From Streptomyces sp. LUP30 (GTDB taxonomy: Bacteria; Actinomycetota; Actinomycetes; Streptomycetales; Streptomycetaceae): 64,000 nucleotides of DNA. Where the stretch lies: positions 79,648-143,647 of the forward strand of contig NZ_MJAJ01000018.1 of NCBI RefSeq assembly GCF_001746365.1, read 5' to 3'. This document shows, piece by piece, positions 24,285 through 32,402 of this stretch. A model generated the notes under the pieces. That model did no database searches. It saw nothing but the letters and a program-made list of their open reading frames with translations, and had not been told where the DNA came from. Both the position numbers and the translations under genes were made by a program. How positions within the stretch are numbered: position 1 is the first letter of the stretch; the number at the start of each line of letters is the position of its first letter.

Positions 24285-25666
24285 ATGGACCTGATCACGT
24301 TGGCCGAGCTGGGCGCACCCCTCGCTGCGATAGGCGGGGCGGCCTACGTCCGGCACGCCAACCCGGCCGCGTACTGGTCCACGGTCGGGCTGCCGGTCTC
24401 GGTGGCCCGGCTGCTGGCCTCGTACTCCTCGACCATGGACGCTGCGGCCTGACCGTCGAGCCGTCCCGGTTGCGGGTGTTGGCCATCAAAGCGACCAGCC
24501 GACGGGAGATCCGGCCGGTCCCGCCGCGGCGGGGCATCATCCGGCCCACTACGACCGGCCTGCGCGTCCGGCTCCGCCTCGCTCCTGGCCAGGAACCTGC
24601 CGACGTCGCCGCCTCGGCGGAACGGCTCCGCCATGCCTGGGGCGTGCACGGCGTGTACGTGAAGGACGTCAAGCCTGGTGTCGTCGAACTGCGGCTCATC
24701 GGCTTTGACGTCCTGCGCAAGGTGCGGATGCCCCGGCGGACTGAGGGTGGGTTCCTCAGGGTGCCGGTGGCGCTTCGGGAGGACGCAACCGCGTTCTTAC
24801 GGGACTACCGGGCCGTACCGCATGGACTCGTCCTCGGCGCGACGTTGTCGGGCAAGTCCATGTACCTGCGGAATCTCATTGCCGGGCTCGCCCGGCAGCC
24901 TGTCGCCCTGGTCGGCATCGACTGCAAGCGGGGCGTCGAGCTTGCCCCGTTCGCTTCCCGCTTCGCCGCGCTGGCCACCGACCCGGACGAGGCGGCCGAG
25001 CTACTGCCCGTCCTGGTCAGGGAAATGGAGGACCGATACGACCTCATCAAGGCCCGGCAGGGCATCGCTCCCGGTACCCGGGACGAGGAGATCACCTCTG
25101 ACATCTGGGGCCTGCCCGAGAGCGAACGGCCCACCCCCATCGTGCTGTTCGTCGACGAGGTGGCCGAACTCTTCCTCGTCGCGTCCCGCAAGGACGAGGA
25201 ACGCCGGGACGAGATGGTCACCCACCTCATCCGGCTCGCCCAGCTGGGTCGGGCCGCCGGCATCTACCTGGAGGTCTGCGGGCAGCGCTTCGGCGCCGAG
25301 CTGGGCAAGGGCGCGACCATGCTCCGGGCCCAGCTCACCGGCCGCGTCTGTCACCGCGTCAACGACGAAGCGTCGGCCAAGATGGCTCTGGGGGACATCG
25401 CCCCTGAAGCGGTCGACGCCTCCTGCGCCATCGCCGCCGAGCTGCCCGGCTTGGCCGTGGCCGGTGACACCTCCGGCGGCTGGTCCCGCATCCGCACCCC
25501 ATACCTGTCCCTCGCTGCTGCTGCGGCCACCTGCCGCGAGACGGCCCACCTCTCCCCGGACATTCCGGCGCTCACGCCCTTCCGGCCGTACGCCCCGCCT
25601 GTCGCCCTCGACCGCCCTGAACCGGTTCCCACGGCGCGCCTCGTCTCTGAGACACCAGGGGACTGA
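24285..25666 (+). pseudogene. traB: TraB/FtsK-SpoIIIE-type conjugal translocase, frameshifted near the start
   Basis: TraB-type DNA pumps move double-stranded plasmid DNA between mycelia. The main frame (TTG 24470 to 25666, 398 aa) has a Walker A GATLSGKS, a Walker B IVLFVDEVAELF, and QLGRAAGIYLEVCGQRF with the C-terminal FtsK features. The expected membrane-proximal N-terminus (MDLITLAELGAPLAAIGG to YSSTMDA) lies in a different frame, 24285-24452, ending TGA. Moving back one base at about 24443 joins MDA to CGLTVEPSR and the main frame with no gap, so one base appears to be missing. A TTA codon at 24797-24799 makes translation depend on the bldA tRNA. If the shift is real, the protein lacks its membrane anchor. 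Confidence 0.75.
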
Positions 25667-25669
25667 TCG

Positions 25670-26299
25670 ATGCGCGCCCCTGGCATCCGCATCGACCCCA
25701 TCCTGATCCAAGCGGCCATCGCCGCCGCGCTCTCCTTCGCCCACCTGCACGACCTTGCTGCGGCGGCCGGACAGGACGGTTGGAAGGCGTGGGCCTATCC
25801 GATCAGCGTTGACCTGCTCCTTGTCGCGGCCTGGCGGCGGCTGCGCTCCGGTACGGCGAAGGCCGCCGGCTGGTGCTGGTTCGTCGTCGCCCTGGTGGCG
25901 TCGCTGGGCGCGAACGTCGCCACGGCTGGCCTGCTCGACCTCGGCAACGTCCCGGCCTGGCTGCGCATCCTCGTCGCTGGCTGGCCCGCGGTCGCCTTCC
26001 TCGGCGGAACACTCCTCGCGCACGGCACCCCGGATCTCGACGAGGCGCCGGTATCGGACCAGGACGAGACACCCGCCACGCCCGTCACGACGACCGCCCC
26101 TGAGCTGCCCGCCGCCGCTCCACGGCCGGCCGCGCAGCCCACCGCCGCCCCTGTCCCGCCCGCCCTCGTCGCCCTGGCTCGCAAGGTCGCCGACGACCAC
26201 CGCGCCCGGACCGGAACGGACATCGACACCCCAACCCTTCGTACCCGCTTGGGCGTCCCGCTCCCTCTCGCCGAAGCCATCGCCGCACAACTCACCTGA
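25670..26299 (+). CDS. DUF2637 membrane protein (Spd-type spread protein)
   Basis: 209 aa, ATG 25670, 3 bp after traB. Four hydrophobic segments in the first 120 residues (IQAAIAAALSFAHLHDL, ISVDLLLVAAW, FVVALVASLGANVATAGLL, ILVAGWPAVAFLGGTLLA), the SVD/GANVATA signatures of DUF2637, then a Pro/Ala-rich linker and a C-terminal wHTH-like end (LRTRLGVPLPLAEAIAAQL). Membrane proteins of this type (SpdB) help the transferred element spread along septa of the recipient mycelium. Confidence 0.82.
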   Translation: MRAPGIRIDPILIQAAIAAALSFAHLHDLAAAAGQDGWKAWAYPISVDLLLVAAWRRLRSGTAKAAGWCWFVVALVASLGANVATAGLLDLGNVPAWLRILVAGWPAVAFLGGTLLAHGTPDLDEAPVSDQDETPATPVTTTAPELPAAAPRPAAQPTAAPVPPALVALARKVADDHRARTGTDIDTPTLRTRLGVPLPLAEAIAAQLT

Positions 26300-26318
26300 C
26301 CTCGGAGGACCTTCCACC

Positions 26319-26525
26319 TTGCGCCCGTCCACGCTCCGCGCGCTCAACCGCGCCGCCGAGCTGACCCGTCAGAACCGCCTCACCGAAGCAATGCTCATCG
26401 CCGAACCCGTGATCCTCACCGCCGACGAGTACGAGGGCGCGGAGATCCGGCAGTGGCTGCTCGACCACGTCGCCGACTTCACCGACGAAAACCAGAACCA
26501 CGACGAACCGAAGGAGCTGCCCTGA
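26319..26525 (+). CDS. small conserved AICE protein
   Basis: 68 aa from TTG 26319 with GGAGGA nine bases upstream. Acidic C-terminus (DENQNHDEPKELP), helical N-terminus (LRALNRAAELTRQNRLTEAMLIAE). No named domain. Its stop TGA overlaps the ATG of the next gene by one base, so the two are coupled. Position between two spd-like genes suggests an accessory role in intramycelial spread. Confidence 0.65.
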   Translation: MRPSTLRALNRAAELTRQNRLTEAMLIAEPVILTADEYEGAEIRQWLLDHVADFTDENQNHDEPKELP

Positions 26526-26716
26526 TGCCCGCCAACCGCCGTTTCCGCCGAGTCGTCCGCATCGGACCCGTCCAGGTCGGCACCGCCTACGACGGCCGCG
26601 GTCGTGAGAAGCACACCGCCGTCTGCACTGCTCCCCGCTGCGGCTTCTCCAACGACTTCGACACCCGTGCAGCCGCCGAGCTCGCCGCCCGCACCCATCG
26701 CTGCCGCGTCCGCTGA
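26525..26716 (+). CDS. SpdA-like mobile element transfer protein
   Basis: 63 aa, basic, beginning MPANRRFRRVVRIGPVQVGT and containing one Cys pair spaced CTAPRC and a terminal HRCRVR. This is the form of the short mobile element transfer (SpdA) proteins of Streptomyces elements. It may bind DNA or other Spd proteins. Coupled to its upstream neighbour and followed after 9 bp by a membrane protein. Confidence 0.7.
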   Translation: MPANRRFRRVVRIGPVQVGTAYDGRGREKHTAVCTAPRCGFSNDFDTRAAAELAARTHRCRVR

Positions 26717-26725
26717 GGAGACCCC

Positions 26726-26920
26726 GTGACCGTCTCGCTCCCGCTCGTCTTCGTCCTGGGCGTCATCGCCTGGGCCGCGATCAAGTTCCTCGGCGTGCGC
26801 ATGTGGGTCGCCGTCGTGATCGCGCTCTTCGGCTTCTGGCTCTCGCACACCTTCCTCGCCCCCGCCATCGAGTCCGGCACCCGCTCCGGGGTCGGCGTCG
26901 TCAACGGCGACAACCGCTGA
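26726..26920 (+). CDS. small membrane protein of the spd cluster
   Basis: 64 aa from GTG 26726 (GAGGAG upstream). Two adjacent hydrophobic stretches: LPLVFVLGVIAWAAIKFLG and MWVAVVIALFGFWLSHTFL. A Gly/Ser-rich tail follows. No catalytic motif. Likely part of the membrane complex for spread, as in spdC-type genes. Confidence 0.7.
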   Translation: MTVSLPLVFVLGVIAWAAIKFLGVRMWVAVVIALFGFWLSHTFLAPAIESGTRSGVGVVNGDNR

Positions 26921-26933
26921 AAGGAGCTCCGCC

Positions 26934-27185
26934 ATGTTCCGCCCCAAGCTGCCCGACGTCCCCACTCCGCCGTCGACCCTCATCCCGCAGCAGCACCACC
27001 AGCACAACCCCGCTCCGACCGCCGCCGGCCGCTCGCTCAGCCCCTACGCGGTCCCGATCGCCGCAGTCCTGGTCGGCGGAGTCGTCCTCACCGCGCTCCT
27101 GGCCGCCGTCGCCATCACGGCCATCTCCGTGGCCATCGCCGCCGTGGTCCTGCGCTCCCTGCTGAACAACGCCAACAGGCGCTGA
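26934..27185 (+). CDS. SpdD-like membrane protein
   Basis: 83 aa from ATG 26934 (AAAGGAG upstream). N-terminal half Pro/His/Gln-rich (IPQQHHQHNPAP), C-terminal half one long hydrophobic segment (VPIAAVLVGGVVLTALLAA then ITAISVAIAAVVLRSLL). The layout agrees with SpdD-type proteins that precede the replication gene in pSAM2-like elements. Confidence 0.7.
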   Translation: MFRPKLPDVPTPPSTLIPQQHHQHNPAPTAAGRSLSPYAVPIAAVLVGGVVLTALLAAVAITAISVAIAAVVLRSLLNNANRR

Positions 27186-27316
27186 CCGGCCGCCGGGGCG
27201 GCAACAAGCCGCCAAGCATCCCGCCGCCCCGGGGCCGTCCCTTCCCACCGCCGAAACAGCCGAAAGGAAGTCCCATCATCATCCGGCAGACTCCGCCCCC
27301 GCTGGCGGAACTCTCC

Positions 27317-28639
27317 GTGCTGGCCTCGCTCGGGACCATGCCCGAGCTGGCCCGCCAACTCTCCGGTCTGGGCGGCTGCACGCATCCCGTCCGCCTCGAC
27401 GGCCACCGCACCGAATACGCCGTCGACACCGCAACCGGCGAGATCGGCCGCCCCCTGCACCACCTCGACTCGACCGCCCTCCCCGCCGGCCAACTCCTCG
27501 TCCGCTGCAACAACCGCCGCGCGACCCGCTGCCCGGCCTGCGCCGAGACATACCGCCGAGACACCTACCACCTGATCACCGCCGGACTACGCGGCGGCAA
27601 AGGCACCTCGGACCAGGTCGCCACCCATCCGCGCGTCTTCGCCACCTTCACCGCCCCCGGCTTCGGCCCGGTCCACAACCGCCGCACCGACGGACGCCCC
27701 TGCCGCTGCGGCGCCCACCACGACGAGAACGACAGCACGTTGGGTACGCCCCTCGACCCGGACCGCTACGACTATGAAGCGGCCGTGCTCTGGAACGCCC
27801 ATGCCGGGCACCTGTGGCGGCGCTTCTCGATCTACCTCCGCCGGGAGATCGCCAAGCGCGCCGGTCTCACCCAACGCACCTTCCGCGACCATGCCCGCGT
27901 CTCCTTCGCCAAGGTCGCCGAGTATCAGAAGCGCGGTGCCGTGCACTTCCACGCGGTCATCCGCATCGACGGCCCGGAAGGCGGCGACACGGCACCGCCC
28001 GCTTGGGCGACGGCGGAGCTCCTGACGGACGCCATCCAGGCCGCGGCCACCGCCGCCCGCGTGGACGGCCCGACCGTCGACGGACGCGCGCACACCTTCG
28101 CTTTCGGCCGCCAACTCGACGTCCGCACGATCCGATCCGCCGACTTCGACGACGGCCAGGACCTCACCGAACGCGCTGTCGCCTCGTACATCGCGAAGTA
28201 CGCGACCAAGGGCGCCGAGACGGCGACCGGCACCCTCGACCGCCCGCTGAAGTTCCTCGCCGAGCTCGCCCAGGCACGCATAACCGAACACGCCCGACGC
28301 ATGATCCGCGTCGCCTGGACCCTCGGCGCACGCCCTGAGCTCGCCGAGCTCCGCTTACGCGCCTGGGCGCACATGCTCGGCTTCCGCGGCCACTTCTCCA
28401 CCAAATCCCGCCGCTACTCCACCACCCTCGGCGCACTCCGCGCCGCCCGCGCCGACTGGCGACGCGCACAGGTCACCGCGGTGGTCGAGACAGAGCCGGC
28501 GGAAACGACTCTCGTCCTCTCGCACTGGGGCTTCGCCGGTACTGGCCTGAGCCGTGCCGAAGCCTGGCTCGCTTCGTCCCTCGAACCCGCACTCGGAACG
28601 GAAGGAGAACCGACGTGGACTCCCGTCACGACGAGCTGA
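27317..28639 (+). CDS. repSA: RepSA-type rolling-circle replication initiator
   Basis: 440 aa from GTG 27317. Rolling-circle Rep motifs: the metal-binding HUH motif as VHFHAV (H210, H212) and the nicking tyrosine in SYIAKYATKG (Y291/Y295 region). Cys pairs CPAC and CRCG near the N-terminus suggest a zinc site. It nicks the excised element to start replication for transfer. The frame continues upstream in line with relatives (LAELSVLASLGT), and the strongest ribosome-binding site (AAAGGAAG, 27263-27270) is followed by ATC ATC ATC at 27275-27283 rather than ATG or GTG, so the true start may be there. A TTA codon (28355-28357) makes it bldA-dependent. Confidence 0.85.
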   Translation: MLASLGTMPELARQLSGLGGCTHPVRLDGHRTEYAVDTATGEIGRPLHHLDSTALPAGQLLVRCNNRRATRCPACAETYRRDTYHLITAGLRGGKGTSDQVATHPRVFATFTAPGFGPVHNRRTDGRPCRCGAHHDENDSTLGTPLDPDRYDYEAAVLWNAHAGHLWRRFSIYLRREIAKRAGLTQRTFRDHARVSFAKVAEYQKRGAVHFHAVIRIDGPEGGDTAPPAWATAELLTDAIQAAATAARVDGPTVDGRAHTFAFGRQLDVRTIRSADFDDGQDLTERAVASYIAKYATKGAETATGTLDRPLKFLAELAQARITEHARRMIRVAWTLGARPELAELRLRAWAHMLGFRGHFSTKSRRYSTTLGALRAARADWRRAQVTAVVETEPAETTLVLSHWGFAGTGLSRAEAWLASSLEPALGTEGEPTWTPVTTS

Positions 28640-28809
28640 TGACTGTTCGCCAAGTCCTGGATGAGCTGGGCGGTGTCTCTCGCCGAACCTTCTACCGCTG
28701 GCGGGAGCTGGGATACGGGCCGGCCGCGTTCAAGCTGCCCAACGGAGAGCTCCGGGTATGGCGGAGCGACTTCACCACGTGGCTGCGACAGCTGGAGGCG
28801 GCGGCGTGA
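28615..28809 (+). CDS. xis: excisionase (Xis), MerR-like HTH
   Basis: 64 aa from GTG 28615 with GAAGGAG 7 nt upstream, overlapping the end of repSA. Core MTVRQVLDELGGVSRRTFYRWRELGYGP is a winged-helix excisionase motif, ending with GELRVWRSDFTTWL. It bends DNA at the attachment site so Int excises the element. Its stop overlaps the int start (GTGA), the normal xis-int coupling of AICEs. Confidence 0.85.
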   Translation: MDSRHDELMTVRQVLDELGGVSRRTFYRWRELGYGPAAFKLPNGELRVWRSDFTTWLRQLEAAA

Positions 28810-30179
28810 AGTCCCTTGATGTGAAGGTCTGGGCGGTTCGCAAGCGGGACACGAAGACGCCCTCGTACGGTGTCCGCTGGTCCGTTGCCGGCAACGTGCT
28901 CTCGGAGTCATTTCGCACAAAGGCGCTCGCCGACCACTTCCGCACGAAGCTCATGCGAGCGATGCGCGACGGTGAAGAGTTCGACACCGAGTCGGGGCTC
29001 CCGGCCTCGATGGAAGAGAAGAAGTCGGCCGTGTCCTGGTACGCCTTCGCCCTCAGATACCTCGCCATGAAATGGCCCCATGCCGCCCCCAATACGAGGG
29101 ACGGCATCAATGAATCCCTCACCAGCGTGACGCTGGAGCTCCTCGACGAGCGTGCCGGACGGCCGTCCGATGAGGTGATCCGCAAAGCGCTGCGCAACTG
29201 GGCCTTCGTCTTGCCGGGGCCCGACGATCGGGAAGTCCCGGACGACGTACGCAACGTTCTCCACTGGGTGTCCAAGGCCTCTCGGCCGCTCGCCGATCTT
29301 GCTGAACCCGCCACGGCCCGCGCGGTCCTCGACTCGCTGAAGCTCAAGCTCGACGGCACGGCGGCAGCGGCAGAAACCGTGCGGCGCAAGCGTCGGACGC
29401 TCGTCAATGCCGCGAACTACGCGGTCGACCTGGGGGAGCTGCGCGAGAACCCCATCACGGCGGTTCGCTGGCAGAAACCGAAAGTGTCCAACCAGGTTGA
29501 CCCGCGCGTCGTCGCCAACCCGGAGCAGGCTCGCAACCTCCTGGCGGCCGTCTCCTATGTGGGCGGATACCGGCGTGCCCGCGGCCGTCGTCTCGTGGGT
29601 CTGTTCGCCGCGATGTACTTCGGTGGTCTCCGGCCGGCTGAAGCGGTCGGCCTCGCCGAGACGGATCTGATCCTCCCGGAACAGGGCTGGGGCTCGGCGC
29701 TGCTCCACCGAACCCGCCCGTCGGTCGGCAAGCAGTGGACCGACTCTGGGGAGACCCACGACGACCGCGGGCTGAAGAACCGGCCGACCGAGGACGTCCG
29801 CCGGGTACCCATTCCGCCTCACCTCGTCGCTGTGTTCCGTGAGCACCTGGCCACCTTTGGCACAGCGGACGACGGGCGCCTGTTCTTCAGCGAGAAAGGT
29901 TCGGTCGTCCCATCCTCGACCTACTACCGCGTGTGGCAGGAGGCCCGGCTCCTCGCGCTCCCGCCGGCCGCCGCCTCCTCGCCGCTCGCGAGTCGGCCAT
30001 ACGACCTTCGACACTCGGCGCTGTCGACCTGGCTCAATGCCGGTGTCGACCCGACCGAGGTCGCCGAGCGCGCCGGCAACAGCGTCGAGGTGTTGCTGAC
30101 CCGCTACGCGAAGTGCCTCGACGGACGGCAGGACGTCGCCAACCGGCGTATCGAGGACCTTCTGCGCGAGTACGAGTAA
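28806..30179 (+). CDS. int: tyrosine-family site-specific integrase
   Basis: 457 aa from GTG 28806 (coupled to xis). Catalytic residues of tyrosine recombinases: R276 in GGLRPAEAVGL, R402-H403 in YDLRHSALSTWL (the first His of the usual HxxR is Tyr, common in this group) and Y434 in VLLTRYAKCL. SAM-like N-terminal domain about 95-240 (GTAAAAETVRRKRRTLVNAANYA). It integrates and, with Xis, excises the element, most likely at the tRNA-Arg gene at 32166-32237. Followed by a clear terminator. Two extra genes lie between int and the tRNA, which is unusual because int normally abuts attP. Confidence 0.9.
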   Translation: MKSLDVKVWAVRKRDTKTPSYGVRWSVAGNVLSESFRTKALADHFRTKLMRAMRDGEEFDTESGLPASMEEKKSAVSWYAFALRYLAMKWPHAAPNTRDGINESLTSVTLELLDERAGRPSDEVIRKALRNWAFVLPGPDDREVPDDVRNVLHWVSKASRPLADLAEPATARAVLDSLKLKLDGTAAAAETVRRKRRTLVNAANYAVDLGELRENPITAVRWQKPKVSNQVDPRVVANPEQARNLLAAVSYVGGYRRARGRRLVGLFAAMYFGGLRPAEAVGLAETDLILPEQGWGSALLHRTRPSVGKQWTDSGETHDDRGLKNRPTEDVRRVPIPPHLVAVFREHLATFGTADDGRLFFSEKGSVVPSSTYYRVWQEARLLALPPAAASSPLASRPYDLRHSALSTWLNAGVDPTEVAERAGNSVEVLLTRYAKCLDGRQDVANRRIEDLLREYE

Positions 30180-30197
30180 GACACCCTGCACCCCACC

Positions 30198-30227
30198 GAG
30201 GCCCCCGGGCACCTTGTCCGGGGCCTC
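30198..30227 (+). terminator. terminator after int
   Basis: GAGGCCCC (30198-30205) and GGGGCCTC (30220-30227) form a perfect 8-bp stem, followed by TCTCGTTTT. Ends the long tra-spd-rep-xis-int transcript. Confidence 0.8.
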
Positions 30228-30284
30228 TCTCGTTTTGAGCGCCCTCCTGCGATGCTTCGAGCCGAGAGCGGACGAGGGGGGCTC

Positions 30285-31139
30285 GTGGAGCTGAGGGTGA
30301 CGCGCTGGAAGCGGTACGGACAGGATCGCCTGTACGCGAACCTGCCAGATGGCACCGCGGTCGGCTGGGCGGACCTCAGGACGGGGGACATCACGGTCCT
30401 GGTCGCCGAGCATGGCGACAACGTGATCGCCGTGCTGACACATCACTTACGGAGTAACTCCGAGTCGGTCATGCAACAGAGAGCACCTGAGGCTCAAGCG
30501 CGGCCCATGCTGCCGCCTTTGACGTCGGCCGACGACCTGTCCACCAACCGTCCAGGGGAGTCCCTCCGGGACCTGCTCGACAAATCCGGCGTGGGTCTGA
30601 TTGAGCAGCTCGTCTCACAGCTCTTGCGTCGCCGCACAGAGTGGGATTCCTGGCGCAAGGGGCTGGCGGGAGAGAGGAGAGTGGGAGCCGAGCTGAACCG
30701 CTTGGCACGTTACGGCTGGCGGGTCCTGCATTCCATCCCCCTGGCCGACAAGGTGGACGTCGATCACTTGCTGGTCGGGCCCGGCGGCGTGTTCAGCATC
30801 AACACCAAGCACCACCACAAAAAGGCTGTGTGGGTCGGCGACGATTCCGTGAAGGTCAATCACGGAAAGCCGGCCCCGTACGCACGCAAGAGCCGGGCGG
30901 AAGCCAAGCGGGTAGCTCGAGTGCTTGAGCACTATTGCGGCTTTCCCGTACCGGTGGAGCCCGTGCTCGTCTTCGTCGGTGTGACCGATCTGAAGGTGGT
31001 CGCCACACAGCTCAGCGTGCGCGTATACCAGGAGCGTCAGGTGGCGGCACTGGCGCCGCTCTCGGGGGTGCTGACAGCTGAACAGGTCGAGCAGGTGTAC
31101 GGCGTCGCTCGCCATCGACAGGCTTGGAGCCAGGCCTGA
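30285..31139 (+). CDS. NERD-domain protein (nuclease-related)
   Basis: 284 aa from GTG 30285, favoured because GAGGGGGG is just upstream; an ATG at 30252 with poor signals is the alternative. The C-terminal half contains a NERD domain: GLAGERRVGAELNRLARYGWRVLHSIPL, VDVDHLLVGPGGVFSINTKHHHKK and later VEPVLVFVGVTDLKV. The VDHLLVGPGGVFSINTK pattern matches the D...(E/N)xK core of NERD, a predicted PD-(D/E)XK-like fold. N-terminal 100 residues are unassigned. A TTA codon at 30447-30449 makes it bldA-dependent. It is probably cargo and may have a DNA-processing or defence role. Confidence 0.78.
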   Translation: MELRVTRWKRYGQDRLYANLPDGTAVGWADLRTGDITVLVAEHGDNVIAVLTHHLRSNSESVMQQRAPEAQARPMLPPLTSADDLSTNRPGESLRDLLDKSGVGLIEQLVSQLLRRRTEWDSWRKGLAGERRVGAELNRLARYGWRVLHSIPLADKVDVDHLLVGPGGVFSINTKHHHKKAVWVGDDSVKVNHGKPAPYARKSRAEAKRVARVLEHYCGFPVPVEPVLVFVGVTDLKVVATQLSVRVYQERQVAALAPLSGVLTAEQVEQVYGVARHRQAWSQA

Positions 31140-31185
31140 GGCAGCCCATCTCAGCGAGGGGTCAGTCGTCCCTGCCGGAAGCGGT

Positions 31186-31935
31186 TCACCCGTCCCAGCG
31201 GGTTGCAACGGCATCCGCGACGCTGAAGACAGCGTCGCACTCGGCGCATTGCGCCTTACCGAAAAGATAAGTCAACTTGCCCGCGACATCGGCCTGGTTG
31301 TCGGCGAGCGCGCGACTGTGCAGTCTTTGGGCAAGCCCCTCCAGCGCTGAGGAGTCTGCAGGCTGAAGAGGGATCTTCTTTGCCGCGGTCTCGTTCATGT
31401 ACATGCTGTGTGTGGTCGAGAAGAAGCCGTACTCACCGAAGGCTATGAAGTTCTCGGCGCTGCACGCGGGGCAGGGCACTTCGTACTCGTCATCGTTCAG
31501 GCCGTCGAGTTGTTCGCCCCAAACCTCGACATCTTCGAAGCCGAGGAGTGCGGCGAGCAAGTAGACGTAAGTTACGGGGTCATCGCTGAGGCTCGGATCC
31601 CGAAGAGCTTCCTCAGTCAGTTGCAGCAGGTCGGACATCTCCGAGGCATAGGCCACGTGGGGATCTTGCTCGCCGTATGGCTGGTCAGTACTGGCCGCGA
31701 TGGTGCCGGCCAGCAAGAGCGGTTGCTGCCTGTCCGCGGGCGACCACTGGCGCGCCAGGTCTCGTAGGGTCGGCAAGGCCGCGTGGCTTGCCGAGTAGAC
31801 GGTGCCCTGATGGCACAGTCGGGACCAGAGCTCGGTCCAGCCTGAATCGTTCGGGGCTTGGCTCACCGCGTCGAGCAGACCGGGAATGTCTTCTGCCGTG
31901 CCGTAGGCGTGGTGGAGCTGCGACCAGTCCGTCAT
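31186..31935 (-). CDS. hypothetical protein with zinc-ribbon-like Cys pairs
   Basis: 249 aa, ATG at 31935 on the minus strand. N-terminal half resembles alpha-helical HEAT-like repeats found in Streptomyces proteins of unknown function (IPGLLDAVSQAPNDSGW, SASHAALPTLRDLARQW). The C-terminal half has VPCPACSAEN and KAQCAECDAVF, two Cys pairs that could hold one zinc. It converges on the NERD gene with a 46-bp gap. No enzymatic motif. Likely cargo of the element or resident island. Confidence 0.65.
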   Translation of the reverse strand: MTDWSQLHHAYGTAEDIPGLLDAVSQAPNDSGWTELWSRLCHQGTVYSASHAALPTLRDLARQWSPADRQQPLLLAGTIAASTDQPYGEQDPHVAYASEMSDLLQLTEEALRDPSLSDDPVTYVYLLAALLGFEDVEVWGEQLDGLNDDEYEVPCPACSAENFIAFGEYGFFSTTHSMYMNETAAKKIPLQPADSSALEGLAQRLHSRALADNQADVAGKLTYLFGKAQCAECDAVFSVADAVATRWDG

Positions 31936-32106
31936 GCCAGCGATCTAAGCAGTCGGGCGCCGCAGACTTCACGGCTGGGGGCGTGCCAGTCGCCCTGTCG
32001 TCGGAAGCAGTCGGCGACCTGCGGCGATGCTCCAAGATCCCGTCCACGCCTCGTCCACAGACCTCGACATACGACCGCTTCGGGCTGCATCCGGCTGCAC
32101 ATACGC
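31936..32106. other. short stretch with possible integrase arm sites
   Basis: No gene. It holds short direct repeats, CGTCCAC (twice, about 32039-32058) and GGCTGCA(T/C) (twice, about 32085-32100), close to the tRNA end. Repeats of this sort often mark arm-type binding sites of tyrosine integrases next to the core site; this is inference. Confidence 0.3.
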
Positions 32107-32150
32107 GAAGACCCCGGCCTCAGCGTTTCCGCTGGTGACGGGGTCTTTGG
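32107..32150 (-). terminator. hairpin terminator 3' of tRNA-Arg
   Basis: AAGACCCCG and CGGGGTCTT (about 32109-32147) form a 9-bp stem with a nested AGCG-TTTC-CGCT hairpin. For the minus-strand tRNA transcript it lies 20-60 bases downstream of the 3' end. A second perfect hairpin, GGGCACCTT-CTGC-AAGGTGCCC (32149-32170), lies between it and the tRNA and includes the tRNA's last bases. Confidence 0.7.
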
Positions 32151-32165
32151 GCACCTTCTGCAAGG

Positions 32166-32237
32166 TGCCCCCGGCAGGATTCGAACCTGCGCACACGGCT
32201 CCGGAGGCCGTTGCTCTATCCCCTGAGCTACGGGGGC
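32166..32237 (-). tRNA. tRNA-Arg (anticodon CCG)
   Basis: 72 nt on the minus strand folding as a full cloverleaf: acceptor GCCCCCG/CGGGGGC, D arm GCTC-GAGC, anticodon arm ACGGC-CTCCGGA-GCCGT (anticodon CCG), 4-nt variable loop, T arm GCAGG-TTCGAAT-CCTGC, discriminator A. CCA is not encoded. Its 3' end faces the accessory region, so integration at the 3' end would place the element exactly where the AICE lies. I recall AICEs in S. coelicolor at the corresponding locus. Confidence 0.95.
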
Positions 32238-32402
32238 GTGTCGGTCGTGAGGTGTTGCTCGCGGCGACGGGTAGAACACTACCAGCTCGCTCGGGGTGAT
32301 CAGGAACGGGTTTCCGGGGGTTGCGGGGGGCCGGGTCGCTCGCACGGGGTGGAAGTGGGGAAAACCCGGACGCGGTGGCCGGTCCCGACCTACTCTCGAG
32401 TT

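Noticed and set aside
24438..24460. Programmed -1 ribosomal frameshift in traB
   Set aside because: The site (GAC GCT GCG) is not an X-XXY-YYZ slippery heptamer and no obvious downstream pseudoknot was seen; mutation or sequencing error is simpler.
1..32165. Left attachment site matching the tRNA-Arg 3' end
   Set aside because: I saw no second copy of the T-arm/acceptor sequence by eye; a short or diverged core could have been missed.
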